Source of the DNA: Acetobacter indonesiensis
Lineage (GTDB): Bacteria; Pseudomonadota; Alphaproteobacteria; Acetobacterales; Acetobacteraceae
Assembly: GCF_000963945.1 (NCBI RefSeq)
Contig: NZ_BAMW01000026.1
Coordinates: 47,367-111,366 of the forward strand
Direction: 5' to 3'
Length of the DNA stretch: 64,000 bases
The translations under genes and the position numbers were made by a program. The notes beneath the pieces were generated by a model that made no database searches, was not told where the DNA came from, and was given only the letters and a program-made list of their open reading frames with translations. Shown here piece by piece: positions 1 through 11,033 of this stretch. Every line of letters starts with the position of its first letter. The first letter of the stretch is position 1.

Positions 1-1
1 G

Positions 2-322
2 CCTGCACCGGGTCGCATTTACTCCCTGACGGAAGAAGGCAAAAAAGCTTACCAGTCGCCCGGAAACACTTTCTGCGCTGGCCACTATACAGTTGAAAAC
101 ATCGAACGCTTCACCCCACCGTCTGATAGCCCCATGGGAAAACTCTCCAGCGTTGTTTACACGTATGGTCCTGACGGCGAGATTGCAGATTGGGCTAAAA
201 ACCCTGCAATACAGAAAACATTTCCTGATTTTGCCGTAAAGCTGACCCCGCACCAGCATGGTCATGAGGAATTACTGCTAACCAACAAAGGCTGGATGCC
301 AGCCAGAGATTTCCAGAAATAA
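2..322 (+). CDS. C-terminal part of an unrecognised protein, cut by the window edge
   Basis: The reading frame is already open at the left edge and runs to a TAA stop, giving about 106 residues. The first in-frame ATG (134) lies in the middle of what reads as continuous protein, so it is probably not the true start. The visible part is soluble, with a Tyr/Phe-rich centre and a tail ending in ARDFQK. I do not recognise a family. A hairpin follows directly, which fits the end of a transcription unit. Confidence 0.6.
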   Translation, partial: PAPGRIYSLTEEGKKAYQSPGNTFCAGHYTVENIERFTPPSDSPMGKLSSVVYTYGPDGEIADWAKNPAIQKTFPDFAVKLTPHQHGHEELLLTNKGWMPARDFQK

Positions 323-330
323 GGCCACTA

Positions 331-364
331 TTCCTGCGGACTACTGTTTTGTAATCCGCAGGAA
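331..364. terminator. Hairpin after the partial gene
   Basis: A 10-bp perfect inverted repeat (ttcctgcgga / tccgcaggaa) with a 14-base loop lies 9 bases after the TAA of the left-edge gene. It has only modest T tracts on either side. It also sits downstream of the convergent aminotransferase, so it could act in both directions. Confidence 0.5.
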
Positions 365-482
365 AACTGATTGTTTGTTGTGAACGCGCAAGATACCTTA
401 ATCTTGCGAAGCCTTGATCATCAACTCCATCTGCAACAAAGAGGGTTGATACAATCAGTCGATTTTAGATTTTTCTAGTACC

Positions 483-1688
483 TTAATGAAGATCACTGAC
501 AAAGCGGGCAATGCGGTTACACGCTTCCTGTAGATCTTCATCGCGCGTGGCGCAGGACAGACGTAAATAGGGCGACAGCCCAAATGCGCTTCCCGGCACC
601 GTTGCGACATGCGCTTCTTCCAGTAACGCCAAAGCAAAATCGTGATCTGTTTCCAGCCTTACGCCGCCCGCTGTTGTGCGGCCCAGACACCCGGCCACCC
701 CCGGATAGGCATAAAACGCCCCTTCCGGCATGGCGCATGTCAGACCGGAAATTGCGCGCAGTGCGTCCACCACCATTTTACGGCGACGGCTGTAAGTTGC
801 AGCCATATCGTGCACCAGATCAGCGGGGCCATCTAACGCACAGGCCGCGGCGGCCTGCGCAATGGAGCAAACCCCGGACGTTGCATTTCCCTGCACGCCG
901 CGCATTGCCGCGATCAGATCTTTCGGGCCACCGGCAAACCCGACGCGCCAGCCTGTCATGGCATAGGCTTTTGACACACCGTTGAGTGTCACCGTCCGCT
1001 CTTTCAGATCAGGCGCAACCGCCGCCAGAGACGCAGACCTGACACCATCAAAAACAAGATGTTCGTAGATTTCATCAGATAGGATCCAGACGTCTGGATA
1101 CTGGCGCAACACATCTGCTATGGCCTGCAAATCTGCCTTTTCACAAACAGCGCCGGTCGGGTTGTTCGGGAAATTCAGCACGACCCAGCGGGTACGGGGC
1201 GTCAGCGCCGCAGCCAGAGCTTCCGCTTTCAGTTTAAATCCGTCTTCCTCGCGGCAGGGAGCATACACAGGCACCCCGCCAAACATCCGGGCAATCAGCG
1301 GGTAACTTACCCAGTAAGGTGTTGGCACAACCACTTCATCGCCATCGTTAAGAGTGGCCATGAAAGCGTTAAAAATAACCTGTTTGCCACCGTTCGAGAC
1401 CATGATCTCGTCCAGGCTGTACTCAAGGGCATTTTCACGCAGAAACTTGCGGGCGATGGCTGCCTTCAGGGCGGGTGTGCCATCAACCGGCGGGTATTTT
1501 GTCTGTCCGTCTAGCGCGGCCTGATGAGCCGCCTGCACTACGGCTGGGGGCGTGGGGAAATCAGGCTCCCCCAACGCTAAAGAAATAACCTGCTTGCCTT
1601 CTGCCCGCAGCGCCCGTGCGCGACGCGCCATTTCAATGGTCGCAGGGGCCGGCAGCCCCTGCATGCGGCGGGCAAAAGACCGTCCCAT
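483..1688 (-). CDS. Pyridoxal-phosphate aminotransferase, class I (aspartate aminotransferase-like), second of a tandem pair
   Basis: This is a fold-type I PLP enzyme of 401 residues, the usual length for AspC-type aminotransferases. Visible motifs are the NNPTG cofactor/substrate loop (about 175-179), DEIY (about 205-208) and the PLP lysine in [13 protein letters not shown] (about K240). The likely reaction is transamination between an amino acid such as aspartate and 2-oxoglutarate; substrate range cannot be read from sequence. The ATG start lies 2 bases after the stop of the upstream paralogue, so the two are almost certainly co-transcribed. The two proteins are clearly homologous (roughly half identical by eye), with the best conservation around the lysine. 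The N-terminus differs from the upstream copy, which suggests old divergence rather than recent duplication. Confidence 0.93.
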   Translation of the reverse strand: MGRSFARRMQGLPAPATIEMARRARALRAEGKQVISLALGEPDFPTPPAVVQAAHQAALDGQTKYPPVDGTPALKAAIARKFLRENALEYSLDEIMVSNGGKQVIFNAFMATLNDGDEVVVPTPYWVSYPLIARMFGGVPVYAPCREEDGFKLKAEALAAALTPRTRWVVLNFPNNPTGAVCEKADLQAIADVLRQYPDVWILSDEIYEHLVFDGVRSASLAAVAPDLKERTVTLNGVSKAYAMTGWRVGFAGGPKDLIAAMRGVQGNATSGVCSIAQAAAACALDGPADLVHDMAATYSRRRKMVVDALRAISGLTCAMPEGAFYAYPGVAGCLGRTTAGGVRLETDHDFALALLEEAHVATVPGSAFGLSPYLRLSCATRDEDLQEACNRIARFVSDLH

Positions 1689-1690
1689 TC

Positions 1691-3981
<2,291 letters not shown>

Positions 3982-4208
3982 ACGCTGCCTCCGTCTTTAT
4001 TTGCCATACCAGAAACGATCTGCCGCACAGAGTATGGCAGAAATAATACTGTTTTATGAAATACTTGCACGTTTTCTTGCTGCGTCACTGGTAATCTGCA
4101 ATACTCACTTCGACATTTACCTCGACGACGCACTTCCAACGGCGTTCCGGTCTGAGATTTAAACGCCAGTGTTGAAGCTGCGCCCTTGCGAGAACAGGGA
4201 GGCGCGTT

Positions 4209-4772
4209 TTGGCTGACGGCAGTATGCTGAATTTTCCGGCTCTGGTGCTTAACGCGGATTTTCGTCCGCTGTCTTACTTTCCCCTGTCGCTCTGGTCCTG
4301 GCAGGACACAATGAAGGCGGTCTGTCTGGACCGTGTGTCGGTGCTGAGCGAATATGATGCTGAAGTTCATTCCCCCCGCCATACCTTTCGCCTGCCCAGT
4401 GTCATTGCCTTAAAAGACTATGTGCCGTCTGCCCGCAAGCCAGCTTTTACGCGCTTCAATGTCTTTCTGCGTGACAATTTTTCCTGCCAGTATTGTGGCG
4501 AAAAATTCCCGACCCATGATCTGACCTTTGACCACGTCATTCCCCGCTGCAAAGGCGGCCGCACATCTTGGGAAAACGTGGTGACGGCCTGTGGTGTGTG
4601 TAATTTGCGGAAGGGGCCGCATCTGCCCCATGTTATCGGCATGTTGCCCCGCGCCCGCCCAGCCCGCCCAACATCATGGCAGTTGCAGGATAACGGACGC
4701 GCCTTTCCGCCAAATTACCTGCACGAAAGCTGGCGCGACTATTTATATTGGGACACGGAACTGGAAAGCTGA
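4209..4772 (+). CDS. HNH endonuclease family protein
   Basis: This 187-residue protein has an HNH core in its second half: a CQYC zinc pair (about 93-96), DH (about 108-109), N123 and a second pair CGVC (about 128-131). The order Cys2-DH-N-Cys2 is typical of zinc-stabilised HNH nucleases. The N-terminal 75 residues (VLNADFRPLSYFPLSLWSWQ) match a conserved chromosomal alphaproteobacterial form rather than a phage or homing enzyme. A TTG start at 4209 is preferred: GGGAGG lies about 7 bases upstream, whereas the next ATG (4224) is too far from it. The biological substrate of this family is not established. Confidence 0.85.
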   Translation: MADGSMLNFPALVLNADFRPLSYFPLSLWSWQDTMKAVCLDRVSVLSEYDAEVHSPRHTFRLPSVIALKDYVPSARKPAFTRFNVFLRDNFSCQYCGEKFPTHDLTFDHVIPRCKGGRTSWENVVTACGVCNLRKGPHLPHVIGMLPRARPARPTSWQLQDNGRAFPPNYLHESWRDYLYWDTELES

Positions 4773-4810
4773 CGGAGGACGTTTCTTTCCCTCCGCCAAA
4801 ACCCGATACA

Positions 4811-5143
4811 TTATTTCGTGTAGCTATAACCGTATTCGTCCGCCTGCTTTTGCAGGTCCGGTGCGTCTTTAAGGTTCAGCGGCAGCGGATGGGCATTTTT
4901 TTCGCCCAGAATGAAGTTGTTGTTGCTCATGCGCTGACAGGTATTGGCTGCCAGTGGAAAGCTGAGGAACATCGGACCCTTCATCTGCTTGCGCAGGCAG
5001 GACACGTCCGTATCAACCAGCGGCACGCGCCCGATTTCTGACGAACATCCGCCTAACAGCACCAGCCCCGCCGTCAGCAACAGCGCATACGCCATAACTA
5101 CCAGACCAAGCCTTTTCTGTGACTGTGTTTTAATTGCCCGCAT
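4811..5143 (-). CDS. Small predicted lipoprotein, function unknown
   Basis: The protein of about 110 residues opens with a basic N-terminus, one hydrophobic segment and a lipobox LGGC, so export by Sec and lipid attachment at that Cys is predicted. The mature part has two further cysteines (DVSCLRKQ and NTCQRM) that could form a disulfide. No domain is recognised. The start is uncertain: ATG 5143 is used, but TTG 5152 is possible and neither has a strong ribosome-binding site. It reads toward the HNH gene, which ends on the opposite strand about 40 bases away. Confidence 0.7.
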   Translation of the reverse strand: MRAIKTQSQKRLGLVVMAYALLLTAGLVLLGGCSSEIGRVPLVDTDVSCLRKQMKGPMFLSFPLAANTCQRMSNNNFILGEKNAHPLPLNLKDAPDLQKQADEYGYSYTK

Positions 5144-5347
5144 CACACCCAAAACTCACCACTTTCCTACGGCGTATGGGCAGGTGCCCGTGCCATTACT
5201 GGCGGGCACAATGCCACATCTGCGCGACACGGCATAGCAAACGGCTTTACACACCGCCCCCGTGCCCACCGCATGTCACAGCAAGACCCACTTAAAGCAG
5301 AAGGGCGTGACCAGAAGCCACCAGCCCACGCCGTCACAGCCGCTGGT

Positions 5348-5554
5348 TCAGCTTACGTCGTACCCCGCGCCGCGAATGGCGTTTTGTAGGGAAGACTGAC
5401 CGGCCCGCTGGGGGTCATATTCTATTTTTACTTCGCCATTGGCCAGATTGACGTCTGTTTCCTGCACGCCATCAACTGCGGCCAGTGCGCGTTTGATGGC
5501 AGACACACAGCCATCACAGGACATTCCTTCGACAATAAAGCTTGCCGTCGCCAT
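5348..5554 (-). CDS. Heavy-metal-associated (HMA) domain protein, CopZ-like copper chaperone
   Basis: This 68-residue single-domain protein has the ferredoxin-like HMA motif GMSCDGC (MxCxxC) near the N-terminus and the conserved tail region ending in IRGAGYDVS. Such proteins bind Cu(I) and hand it to P-type ATPases or regulators. ATG 5554 is chosen because GGAG lies about 11 bases upstream and the protein then begins MATASFIVEGM, the usual start for the family; the frame stays open 13 codons further. No copper ATPase or regulator is adjacent, so its partner lies elsewhere. Confidence 0.9.
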   Translation of the reverse strand: MATASFIVEGMSCDGCVSAIKRALAAVDGVQETDVNLANGEVKIEYDPQRAGQSSLQNAIRGAGYDVS

Positions 5555-5691
5555 GGGCTTTATACTCCGTTTCATCACAACTGAGTGCAGCATAGCTTAC
5601 TTGCGCCACACGGCCAAAACTCTGGTTAAACCTGCAACGGCCGTGCTTATGAAAAACGGTTCTGGTCAGAGGGCTAAAGCCACAGAAGAAC

Positions 5692-6384
5692 ATGCTCGGC
5701 AGAATGGCTGGACATGGTATGGTCCACCTTATGCAGGATATTTCACCAGCCCGACGGCCCGGCGCCACCACGCAAACAGCCTCATGCTGGCACAACACAG
5801 CCATACACCGCCTGATGCTGACCGCCCTGCTCAACACGCTTGATAACGCCCTGCTGACTACATCCAGTGCGACGCGCACGTTGGAAGAGTGGAGCCGCGC
5901 CCATCATCTGGCTTCTGACCCCACTGTTCGCGCAGTTCGCGTTGCCTCACCCGAGCGTTCTTGCCCTGCGGAATTACTGGCTGCTTTGGCATGTTCTGAA
6001 AAAAACGAAACCCTCCGCTATCGGCATGTGCGGCTGATGTGTGGGGATCTGGTGCTGTCGGAAGCAGAAAACTGGTATATTCCCAGTCGCTTAAGCCCAG
6101 CCATGAATACCGAACTGGAAACAACCGATACCCCGTTTGGTCGCGTTGTGGCGCAGCTTTCCTTCACCCGCAGGCTGATTACGGCGGAACGTCTCTGGGC
6201 GCCTTTACCAGAAGGATGGGAACTAACTTCGCTTGAAGCGGGCAACGCCACACCGCTGACTTTTCCGCCCCTTACGCTGCGCCATCAGGCCGTGTTGCAC
6301 ACCCAGCCCGGTGTGCCTTTCAGTGCCGTTATTGAAACCTATACCAGCGCAGCGTTCCAGTTCCCCCCGCCCGACCTGCGTTAA
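5692..6384 (+). CDS. Conserved hypothetical protein with possible chorismate-lyase/UTRA-like fold
   Basis: The frame codes for 230 residues. The central region (LSEAENWYIPSRL followed by TDTPFGRVV, about 120-155) reads like the strand-turn pattern of UbiC/UTRA proteins, which bind small carboxylates or cleave chorismate to 4-hydroxybenzoate. This is a weak family call: the active residues of UbiC are not clearly placed. No signal peptide or membrane segment is evident. Several ATGs (5692, 5719, 5731) compete for the start; AGAAGAA before 5692 is the best ribosome-binding site. It converges on hpnR. Confidence 0.6.
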   Translation: MLGRMAGHGMVHLMQDISPARRPGATTQTASCWHNTAIHRLMLTALLNTLDNALLTTSSATRTLEEWSRAHHLASDPTVRAVRVASPERSCPAELLAALACSEKNETLRYRHVRLMCGDLVLSEAENWYIPSRLSPAMNTELETTDTPFGRVVAQLSFTRRLITAERLWAPLPEGWELTSLEAGNATPLTFPPLTLRHQAVLHTQPGVPFSAVIETYTSAAFQFPPPDLR

Positions 6385-6433
6385 CAGACACACCAGAGAG
6401 GGGCGGGAAAAACGCTCGAATAACCGGGAAAAA

Positions 6434-7975
6434 TCAGGCGTCTTCGCCCATGCGGGTTTTATCGACAAACTGTTCTGTATCGTCATCCAAGGCACGGGTT
6501 TTGCGGCCACCCGGTCCGTGCACATACAGATCCTTACGGTCAATCGACTTCACCACATCGGGCTGAATGGGCATCAGATAACGGGCTTTGCGCATGTGGT
6601 CAGCAAGCTGCAATTTGGGGTTGAACACCGAATTGAACTTCCACAGCATTTTTACAAAATTGGTCTGGCCCTTCAGCAGCAACCGCCCGGCAATGCCAGC
6701 GGTGTCTTTCAACGCCTGCCAGCCCATATGCTTGGTATTCAGCACCTGTTGGGTTTTCACCAGTTCTTCATAAAACTCTGGCAACGGCAGTTTGGTGGGC
6801 AACACCGCATGTTGAATATCAAACAGCCGGTAATCACGCGTTGTCAGGCGACGTGCTTCCTTGTGCCAGATTTCCGTGCCCGGATAAGGCGTGGTGACAG
6901 AGATATTCACAATCTCCGGTATTTCGAGGCACCATTGCCGCACGGCTTCAAAGCGGCTTCTGTCCCACGACGGGTCAGCAATAATATTGATGGCCACAAT
7001 CAGCCCCAGAGAACGCGCATACTCCAGCGCCTCAAAATTCTTATCCAGCGACACACGTTTGCGGAACTGCTTCAACCCTTCTTCATCCACCGCTTCCAGT
7101 CCGATGAAGATGTAAGACAGGCCAATCTCGCTCCAGACCTTGAACACTTCCTTGTTGCGCAGCAGAACATCGGCGCGGGTTTCAAGGTAATATTCTTTTT
7201 TAATGCCTCGTTTCTTGATCTCATTGGCAATGGCCATACCGTGTTCTTCATGAACAAACGCCACGTCATCTACAATAAAAATGCCGGGTTCCTTAATGGC
7301 TTCAAGTTCGTCCGCAATAACCTGTGGGCTGGCGGTACGGTACGACCGGCCATAGAACGTCCAGGCCGAACAGAATGTGCAATCCCACGGGCACCCACGC
7401 GCAAATTCGATAGAGGCTGCCGGATCAAGCGTTCCGATAAAATATTTATTTCTATGACGCAGCAGGTCACGGGCGGGCCGGATATCATCCAGTGATTTCA
7501 CAAATGTCGGAGGGGGACCTTCACCCTCCATCGTGACCACACCGGGCACGTCAAGAATATCTGTCCCGTCTTCAACCGCTTTCAGCAGCGTGCCTATCGA
7601 AGCATCGCCCTCCCCTTTCAGGATGCAGTTTACCGCCCCTTCTGAAAGGGACAGAACATCACGCGCAATAAAGGAGACTGAATGGCCACCAATAAACTGG
7701 AACACAGTGGGGTAATGCAGGCGGGTCGCACGGCACAGATCAATAATTTCTGGAATATTGGCCAGATAACTGCCTGAAAAACAAACCGCGTCGGGTTTGA
7801 AATCGTGCAGGAGTTTCCAGTAATCCTTATGTTTTTCAACCTGGAGATCAATAATCCGCACGTCATGCCCGGCATCACGCGCTGCACCAGCCACCAGTTC
7901 CAGACCGAGGGGTTCCAGTCTGAGAAATACTTTGGTGTACATCAGCGCACTGGGATGAACTGCCAGAATTTTCAT
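6434..7975 (-). CDS. hpnR: Hopanoid C-3 methylase HpnR (B12-binding-type radical SAM)
   Basis: The enzyme adds a methyl group at C-3 of the hopanoid A ring, giving 3-methylhopanoids that strengthen membranes under stress. The 513-residue protein has an N-terminal B12-binding-like domain (about 1-150), a radical SAM CxxxCxxC motif (GCPWDCTFC, C195/C199/C202) and a long C-terminal extension. The opening MKILAVHPSALMYTKVFLRL and the overall length fit HpnR better than HpnJ or HpnH. ATG 7975 follows GAGAGGAA by 6 bases. Other hopanoid genes are not in the window, so it stands apart from the main hpn cluster. Acetic acid bacteria are known 3-methylhopanoid producers, which supports the call. Confidence 0.85.
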   Translation of the reverse strand: MKILAVHPSALMYTKVFLRLEPLGLELVAGAARDAGHDVRIIDLQVEKHKDYWKLLHDFKPDAVCFSGSYLANIPEIIDLCRATRLHYPTVFQFIGGHSVSFIARDVLSLSEGAVNCILKGEGDASIGTLLKAVEDGTDILDVPGVVTMEGEGPPPTFVKSLDDIRPARDLLRHRNKYFIGTLDPAASIEFARGCPWDCTFCSAWTFYGRSYRTASPQVIADELEAIKEPGIFIVDDVAFVHEEHGMAIANEIKKRGIKKEYYLETRADVLLRNKEVFKVWSEIGLSYIFIGLEAVDEEGLKQFRKRVSLDKNFEALEYARSLGLIVAINIIADPSWDRSRFEAVRQWCLEIPEIVNISVTTPYPGTEIWHKEARRLTTRDYRLFDIQHAVLPTKLPLPEFYEELVKTQQVLNTKHMGWQALKDTAGIAGRLLLKGQTNFVKMLWKFNSVFNPKLQLADHMRKARYLMPIQPDVVKSIDRKDLYVHGPGGRKTRALDDDTEQFVDKTRMGEDA

Positions 7976-8303
7976 GCCATTCCTCTCGGTCAGGACAGGA
8001 CACGCCGCACGCAACCTGTCAGTCGGTCATAAAATAATGCATGACAGGGTATAAAGTATTCATGGGGTGGAACATGCTTCTGGCCTGCCACCTCCCATGC
8101 ACTCAGCCGCCAGCTTGATACCAAACCGGCTGAAACTGGTGTAAAACTTTGGTTTCATGCTGCTTTTGGGTCTGCTTATGGCACCGTGAAACGCAGCTAT
8201 GCATCTAGCAGGATCTTTTATAACTTTTATGTGTTCGCATACGCTGTGTGGGATACTTAATCACCCCTCGGCCTCTGTTCCTTTTCTGACCGTCAAAACG
8301 AAA
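7976..8303. other. Intergenic region upstream of hpnR
   Basis: About 330 bases hold no convincing gene. The hpnR promoter is expected here, reading leftward, but no strong -35/-10 pair stands out. The right end is bounded by the ndk terminator. Confidence 0.5.
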
Positions 8304-8359
8304 CAGGCCCGGACCACCAATGTGGAAACAAATGTTCCACATTGGTAAGACCGGGCCTG
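8304..8359 (-). terminator. Rho-independent terminator of ndk
   Basis: A long imperfect stem pairs caggcccgg (8304) with ccgggcctg (8351-8359), and accaatgtggaa with ttccacattggt inside it. Read on the minus strand it is followed by TTTCGTTTT. It lies about 50 bases after the ndk stop. Confidence 0.85.
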
Positions 8360-8408
8360 CTGCCTACCCCCGCGCCTTTACAGCATCAGGGGCACGAGAC
8401 GGAATGTC

Positions 8409-8831
8409 TCAGGGCAGGATTTCGGTCTCTGCAAAGAAGAAACGGATTTCGTTGGCAGCGTTTTCTGCGCTGTCAGAACCATGCACGGAGTTTGCTTCAA
8501 TGCTTTCTGCAAACTGAGCGCGGATAGTGTGGGCTTCGGCCTTTTTCGGGTCGGTCGCGCCCATGACGTCACGGTTTTTGGCAACGGCGTTTTCGCCTTC
8601 CAGAACCTGCAGCACAACCGGGCCAGAGATCATGAAAGAAACCAGATCGTTGTAGAACGGACGTTCTTTGTGCACAGCGTAGAACGCACCAGCCTGGGCC
8701 GGGGTCAGCTGCACGCGCTTCTGCGCAACAATTTTCAGGCCTGCATCTTCAAACACGGCGTTGATTTTGCCGGTCAGGTTACGACGGGTTGCATCGGGCT
8801 TAATGATGGAAAGTGTGCGTTCTGTTGCCAT
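8409..8831 (-). CDS. ndk: Nucleoside diphosphate kinase
   Basis: Ndk transfers the gamma-phosphate of ATP to nucleoside diphosphates through a phospho-histidine, balancing NTP pools. The 140-residue protein begins [14 protein letters not shown], and the active-site region SVHGSDS is present near the C-terminus. The expected NVIGxxHGSD-type arrangement is replaced by [12 protein letters not shown], normal for the family. ATG 8831 follows GAGGAG by 8 bases; the frame is open further upstream but the family start is here. It is divergent from the ABC-F gene. Confidence 0.97.
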   Translation of the reverse strand: MATERTLSIIKPDATRRNLTGKINAVFEDAGLKIVAQKRVQLTPAQAGAFYAVHKERPFYNDLVSFMISGPVVLQVLEGENAVAKNRDVMGATDPKKAEAHTIRAQFAESIEANSVHGSDSAENAANEIRFFFAETEILP

Positions 8832-8960
8832 CTCGGTTTCTCCTCTCTGGCTCAGCCGCCTGAAACGCGGCCTTTCAGCCTGCTCCTCTAGAGCATATTC
8901 GCGCGGGCTGGTAGGTACTTCCCCCATCAAAGTACACACGCAGCAGAAACGAGAGCCCCG

Positions 8961-10856
8961 TTGAGCCTTCTTGTCATCTCAGACCTTACCCTTCGCATTG
9001 CGGGCCGCACCCTGCTTAACCAGGCTGACCTGTCCATAGAACCGGGGCGCAAAGTCGGGCTGGTGGGCCGCAACGGTGCCGGAAAATCAACACTTCTGGC
9101 CGCCATTGCAGGCGATATCGCCCCGGATGGCGGGGATATCCGGCTGTCATCCCGCGCGCGCATGGCCCGCGTGAAGCAGGAAGCCCCGGCAGATGGCGCA
9201 TCCCTGATCGACACGGTTCTGGCCGGAGATGTGGAGCGAACCGCCCTTCTGACCGAATCCGAAACCGCGACTGACCCCGTGCGCATTGCCGAAATCCATG
9301 AACGTCTGCGTGCCATTCAGGCCGATAGTGCGCCAGCCCGTGCGGCGTCAGTTCTGGCAGGGCTTGGCTTTAGCGCAGAAGCCCAGCTTCGCCCGGTTTC
9401 TGACTTTTCCGGCGGCTGGCGCATGCGTGTGTCACTGGCAACAGCGTTGTTTCTTGAACCAGACCTGCTGCTGCTGGATGAACCGACCAACCATCTCGAC
9501 CTGGAAGCAACGCTGTGGCTTGAAACGTGGCTTATCCGATTCGCGGGTGCCGCCCTGATTGTCAGTCATGATCGCGGGCTGCTTGATTCGTGTGTGGATG
9601 CCATTGCGCATCTGGACAAAGGCAAATTGACCCTGACCCCCGGCGGCTACGAAAATTTTGTTAGAATCCGTACGGAACACGCCCTGCAACAAGCCAGACA
9701 GGCAGAAAAAATTGCCGCCCAGCGCGCCCATATGCAGTCTTTTGTTGACCGCTTCCGGGCCAAAGCGACCAAGGCCAGACAGGCACAGGCGCGCGTAAAG
9801 GCGCTTGAAAAACTGCCGGTCATTGAAGCGGTGGTAGAAGATACACCAACACGCTTTGCCTTCCCCGAGCCCGAGCAACTGCCCCCGCCCATGCTCACCA
9901 TGAACCGTGTCAGTGTGGGGTATGGTGGCAAACCCGTTCTCTCCAACATCTCGCTTAGGCTGGATATGGAAGATCGCATTGCCCTGCTGGGGGCAAACGG
10001 CAACGGGAAATCAACCTTCGCGAAGCTGGTAGCCGGGCGGCTTGAGCCCCTCTCTGGCACGATGGAACGCAACCCACGGTTGAAAATAGGCTATTTTGCC
10101 CAGCATCAGGCCGAGGAACTGGTGCTGGATGATACGCCCATCGACCACATGAGCCGTGCCCTGCCAAAAGCGCTGCCACCCGTAGTGCGGGCACAGCTTG
10201 CCCGGTTCGGGCTGGATGCCGAACGGGCAGAGACCGCAGTGCGCGACCTGTCGGGTGGTGAGAAAGCGCGCCTGCTGCTGGCTCTGGCCACACGTGATGC
10301 CCCACAACTCCTGATTCTGGACGAACCAACCAACCATCTTGATCTGGATGCGCGTGACGCTCTGGTGCGGGCCTTGTCCGAATTTGAAGGCGCTGTGCTG
10401 CTGATTAGCCATGACCCCCATCTGGTTGAACTTGTGGCCGACAGATTGTGGCTGGTCGGAGACGGCAAGGTCACGCCATTTGAAGGCGATATGGCCGAAT
10501 ATCGAAGCTGGCTGATTGAACAGAACCGGGCGTCAAGCCGGGCAACCAAACCAGATGCGCAAGGCACACAAAGCCGTAAGGACGACCGTCGCGATCGCGC
10601 CGAGGCCCGCAAGGCACAGGCTCCCCTACGCAAAATCATCAAGGATGCCGAAGCCAAACTCACCAAATTGGCAACTGAACGCGCCAAGATAGAAACCACA
10701 TTGGCTGACCCGGCCCTCTATACAGACGGCAAAACCAACGAAGTGACAAAGCTGAACACCCGGCTGGCCGCGATCGGCAAGGAACAGGCCGAGCTGGAAG
10801 AAAAATGGCTGGAAGCCGAAGCTGAGCTGGAAGCCAGCACCGCAGACGAAGACTGA
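8961..10856 (+). CDS. ABC-F family ATPase (Uup/YheS-like ribosome-associated factor)
   Basis: The protein has 631 residues and two ATP-binding cassettes with no membrane segment, the ABC-F layout. Walker A motifs are GRNGAGKS (about 37-44) and GANGNGKS, signatures SGGWRMR and SGGEKAR, and Walker [13 protein letters not shown] and [12 protein letters not shown] linker of about 80 residues separates the two cassettes and a charged coiled-coil tail ends the protein. Family members act on the ribosome, resolving stalls or adjusting the peptidyl-transferase centre. The start is TTG 8961 ([13 protein letters not shown]), the family position. Nothing suggests an antibiotic-resistance subtype. Confidence 0.92.
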   Translation: MSLLVISDLTLRIAGRTLLNQADLSIEPGRKVGLVGRNGAGKSTLLAAIAGDIAPDGGDIRLSSRARMARVKQEAPADGASLIDTVLAGDVERTALLTESETATDPVRIAEIHERLRAIQADSAPARAASVLAGLGFSAEAQLRPVSDFSGGWRMRVSLATALFLEPDLLLLDEPTNHLDLEATLWLETWLIRFAGAALIVSHDRGLLDSCVDAIAHLDKGKLTLTPGGYENFVRIRTEHALQQARQAEKIAAQRAHMQSFVDRFRAKATKARQAQARVKALEKLPVIEAVVEDTPTRFAFPEPEQLPPPMLTMNRVSVGYGGKPVLSNISLRLDMEDRIALLGANGNGKSTFAKLVAGRLEPLSGTMERNPRLKIGYFAQHQAEELVLDDTPIDHMSRALPKALPPVVRAQLARFGLDAERAETAVRDLSGGEKARLLLALATRDAPQLLILDEPTNHLDLDARDALVRALSEFEGAVLLISHDPHLVELVADRLWLVGDGKVTPFEGDMAEYRSWLIEQNRASSRATKPDAQGTQSRKDDRRDRAEARKAQAPLRKIIKDAEAKLTKLATERAKIETTLADPALYTDGKTNEVTKLNTRLAAIGKEQAELEEKWLEAEAELEASTADED

Positions 10857-11033
10857 TTTTTCACGGGGCGGCTCGGCCGGATGGTAAGTAAAACTGCCTT
10901 TCGCCGCCCCAAACTGTTTCTAAAACGACATATCATTACCAACGGCATAAAAAGAGATACAGTTCTTATGCCACCAATACGTATAGTCGGCCGTTAAGCT
11001 GGCTGCTCCCTTCTTGAAAGATTTTTACTTAAA

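Noticed and set aside
4209..4772. Homing or phage HNH endonuclease
   Set aside because: The N-terminal domain and isolated chromosomal location fit the conserved alphaproteobacterial family, with no intron or phage genes beside it.
6311..7495. Open frame of 394 codons on the plus strand opposite hpnR
   Set aside because: It is antisense to a clear radical SAM enzyme and has no plausible protein features.
6434..7975. HpnJ or HpnH instead of HpnR
   Set aside because: The protein is too long for HpnJ/HpnH, and its start and end match the C-3 methylase pattern better.
8961..10856. Antibiotic-resistance ABC-F protein
   Set aside because: The linker and context fit a housekeeping Uup/YheS-like member; nothing points to a resistance subtype.
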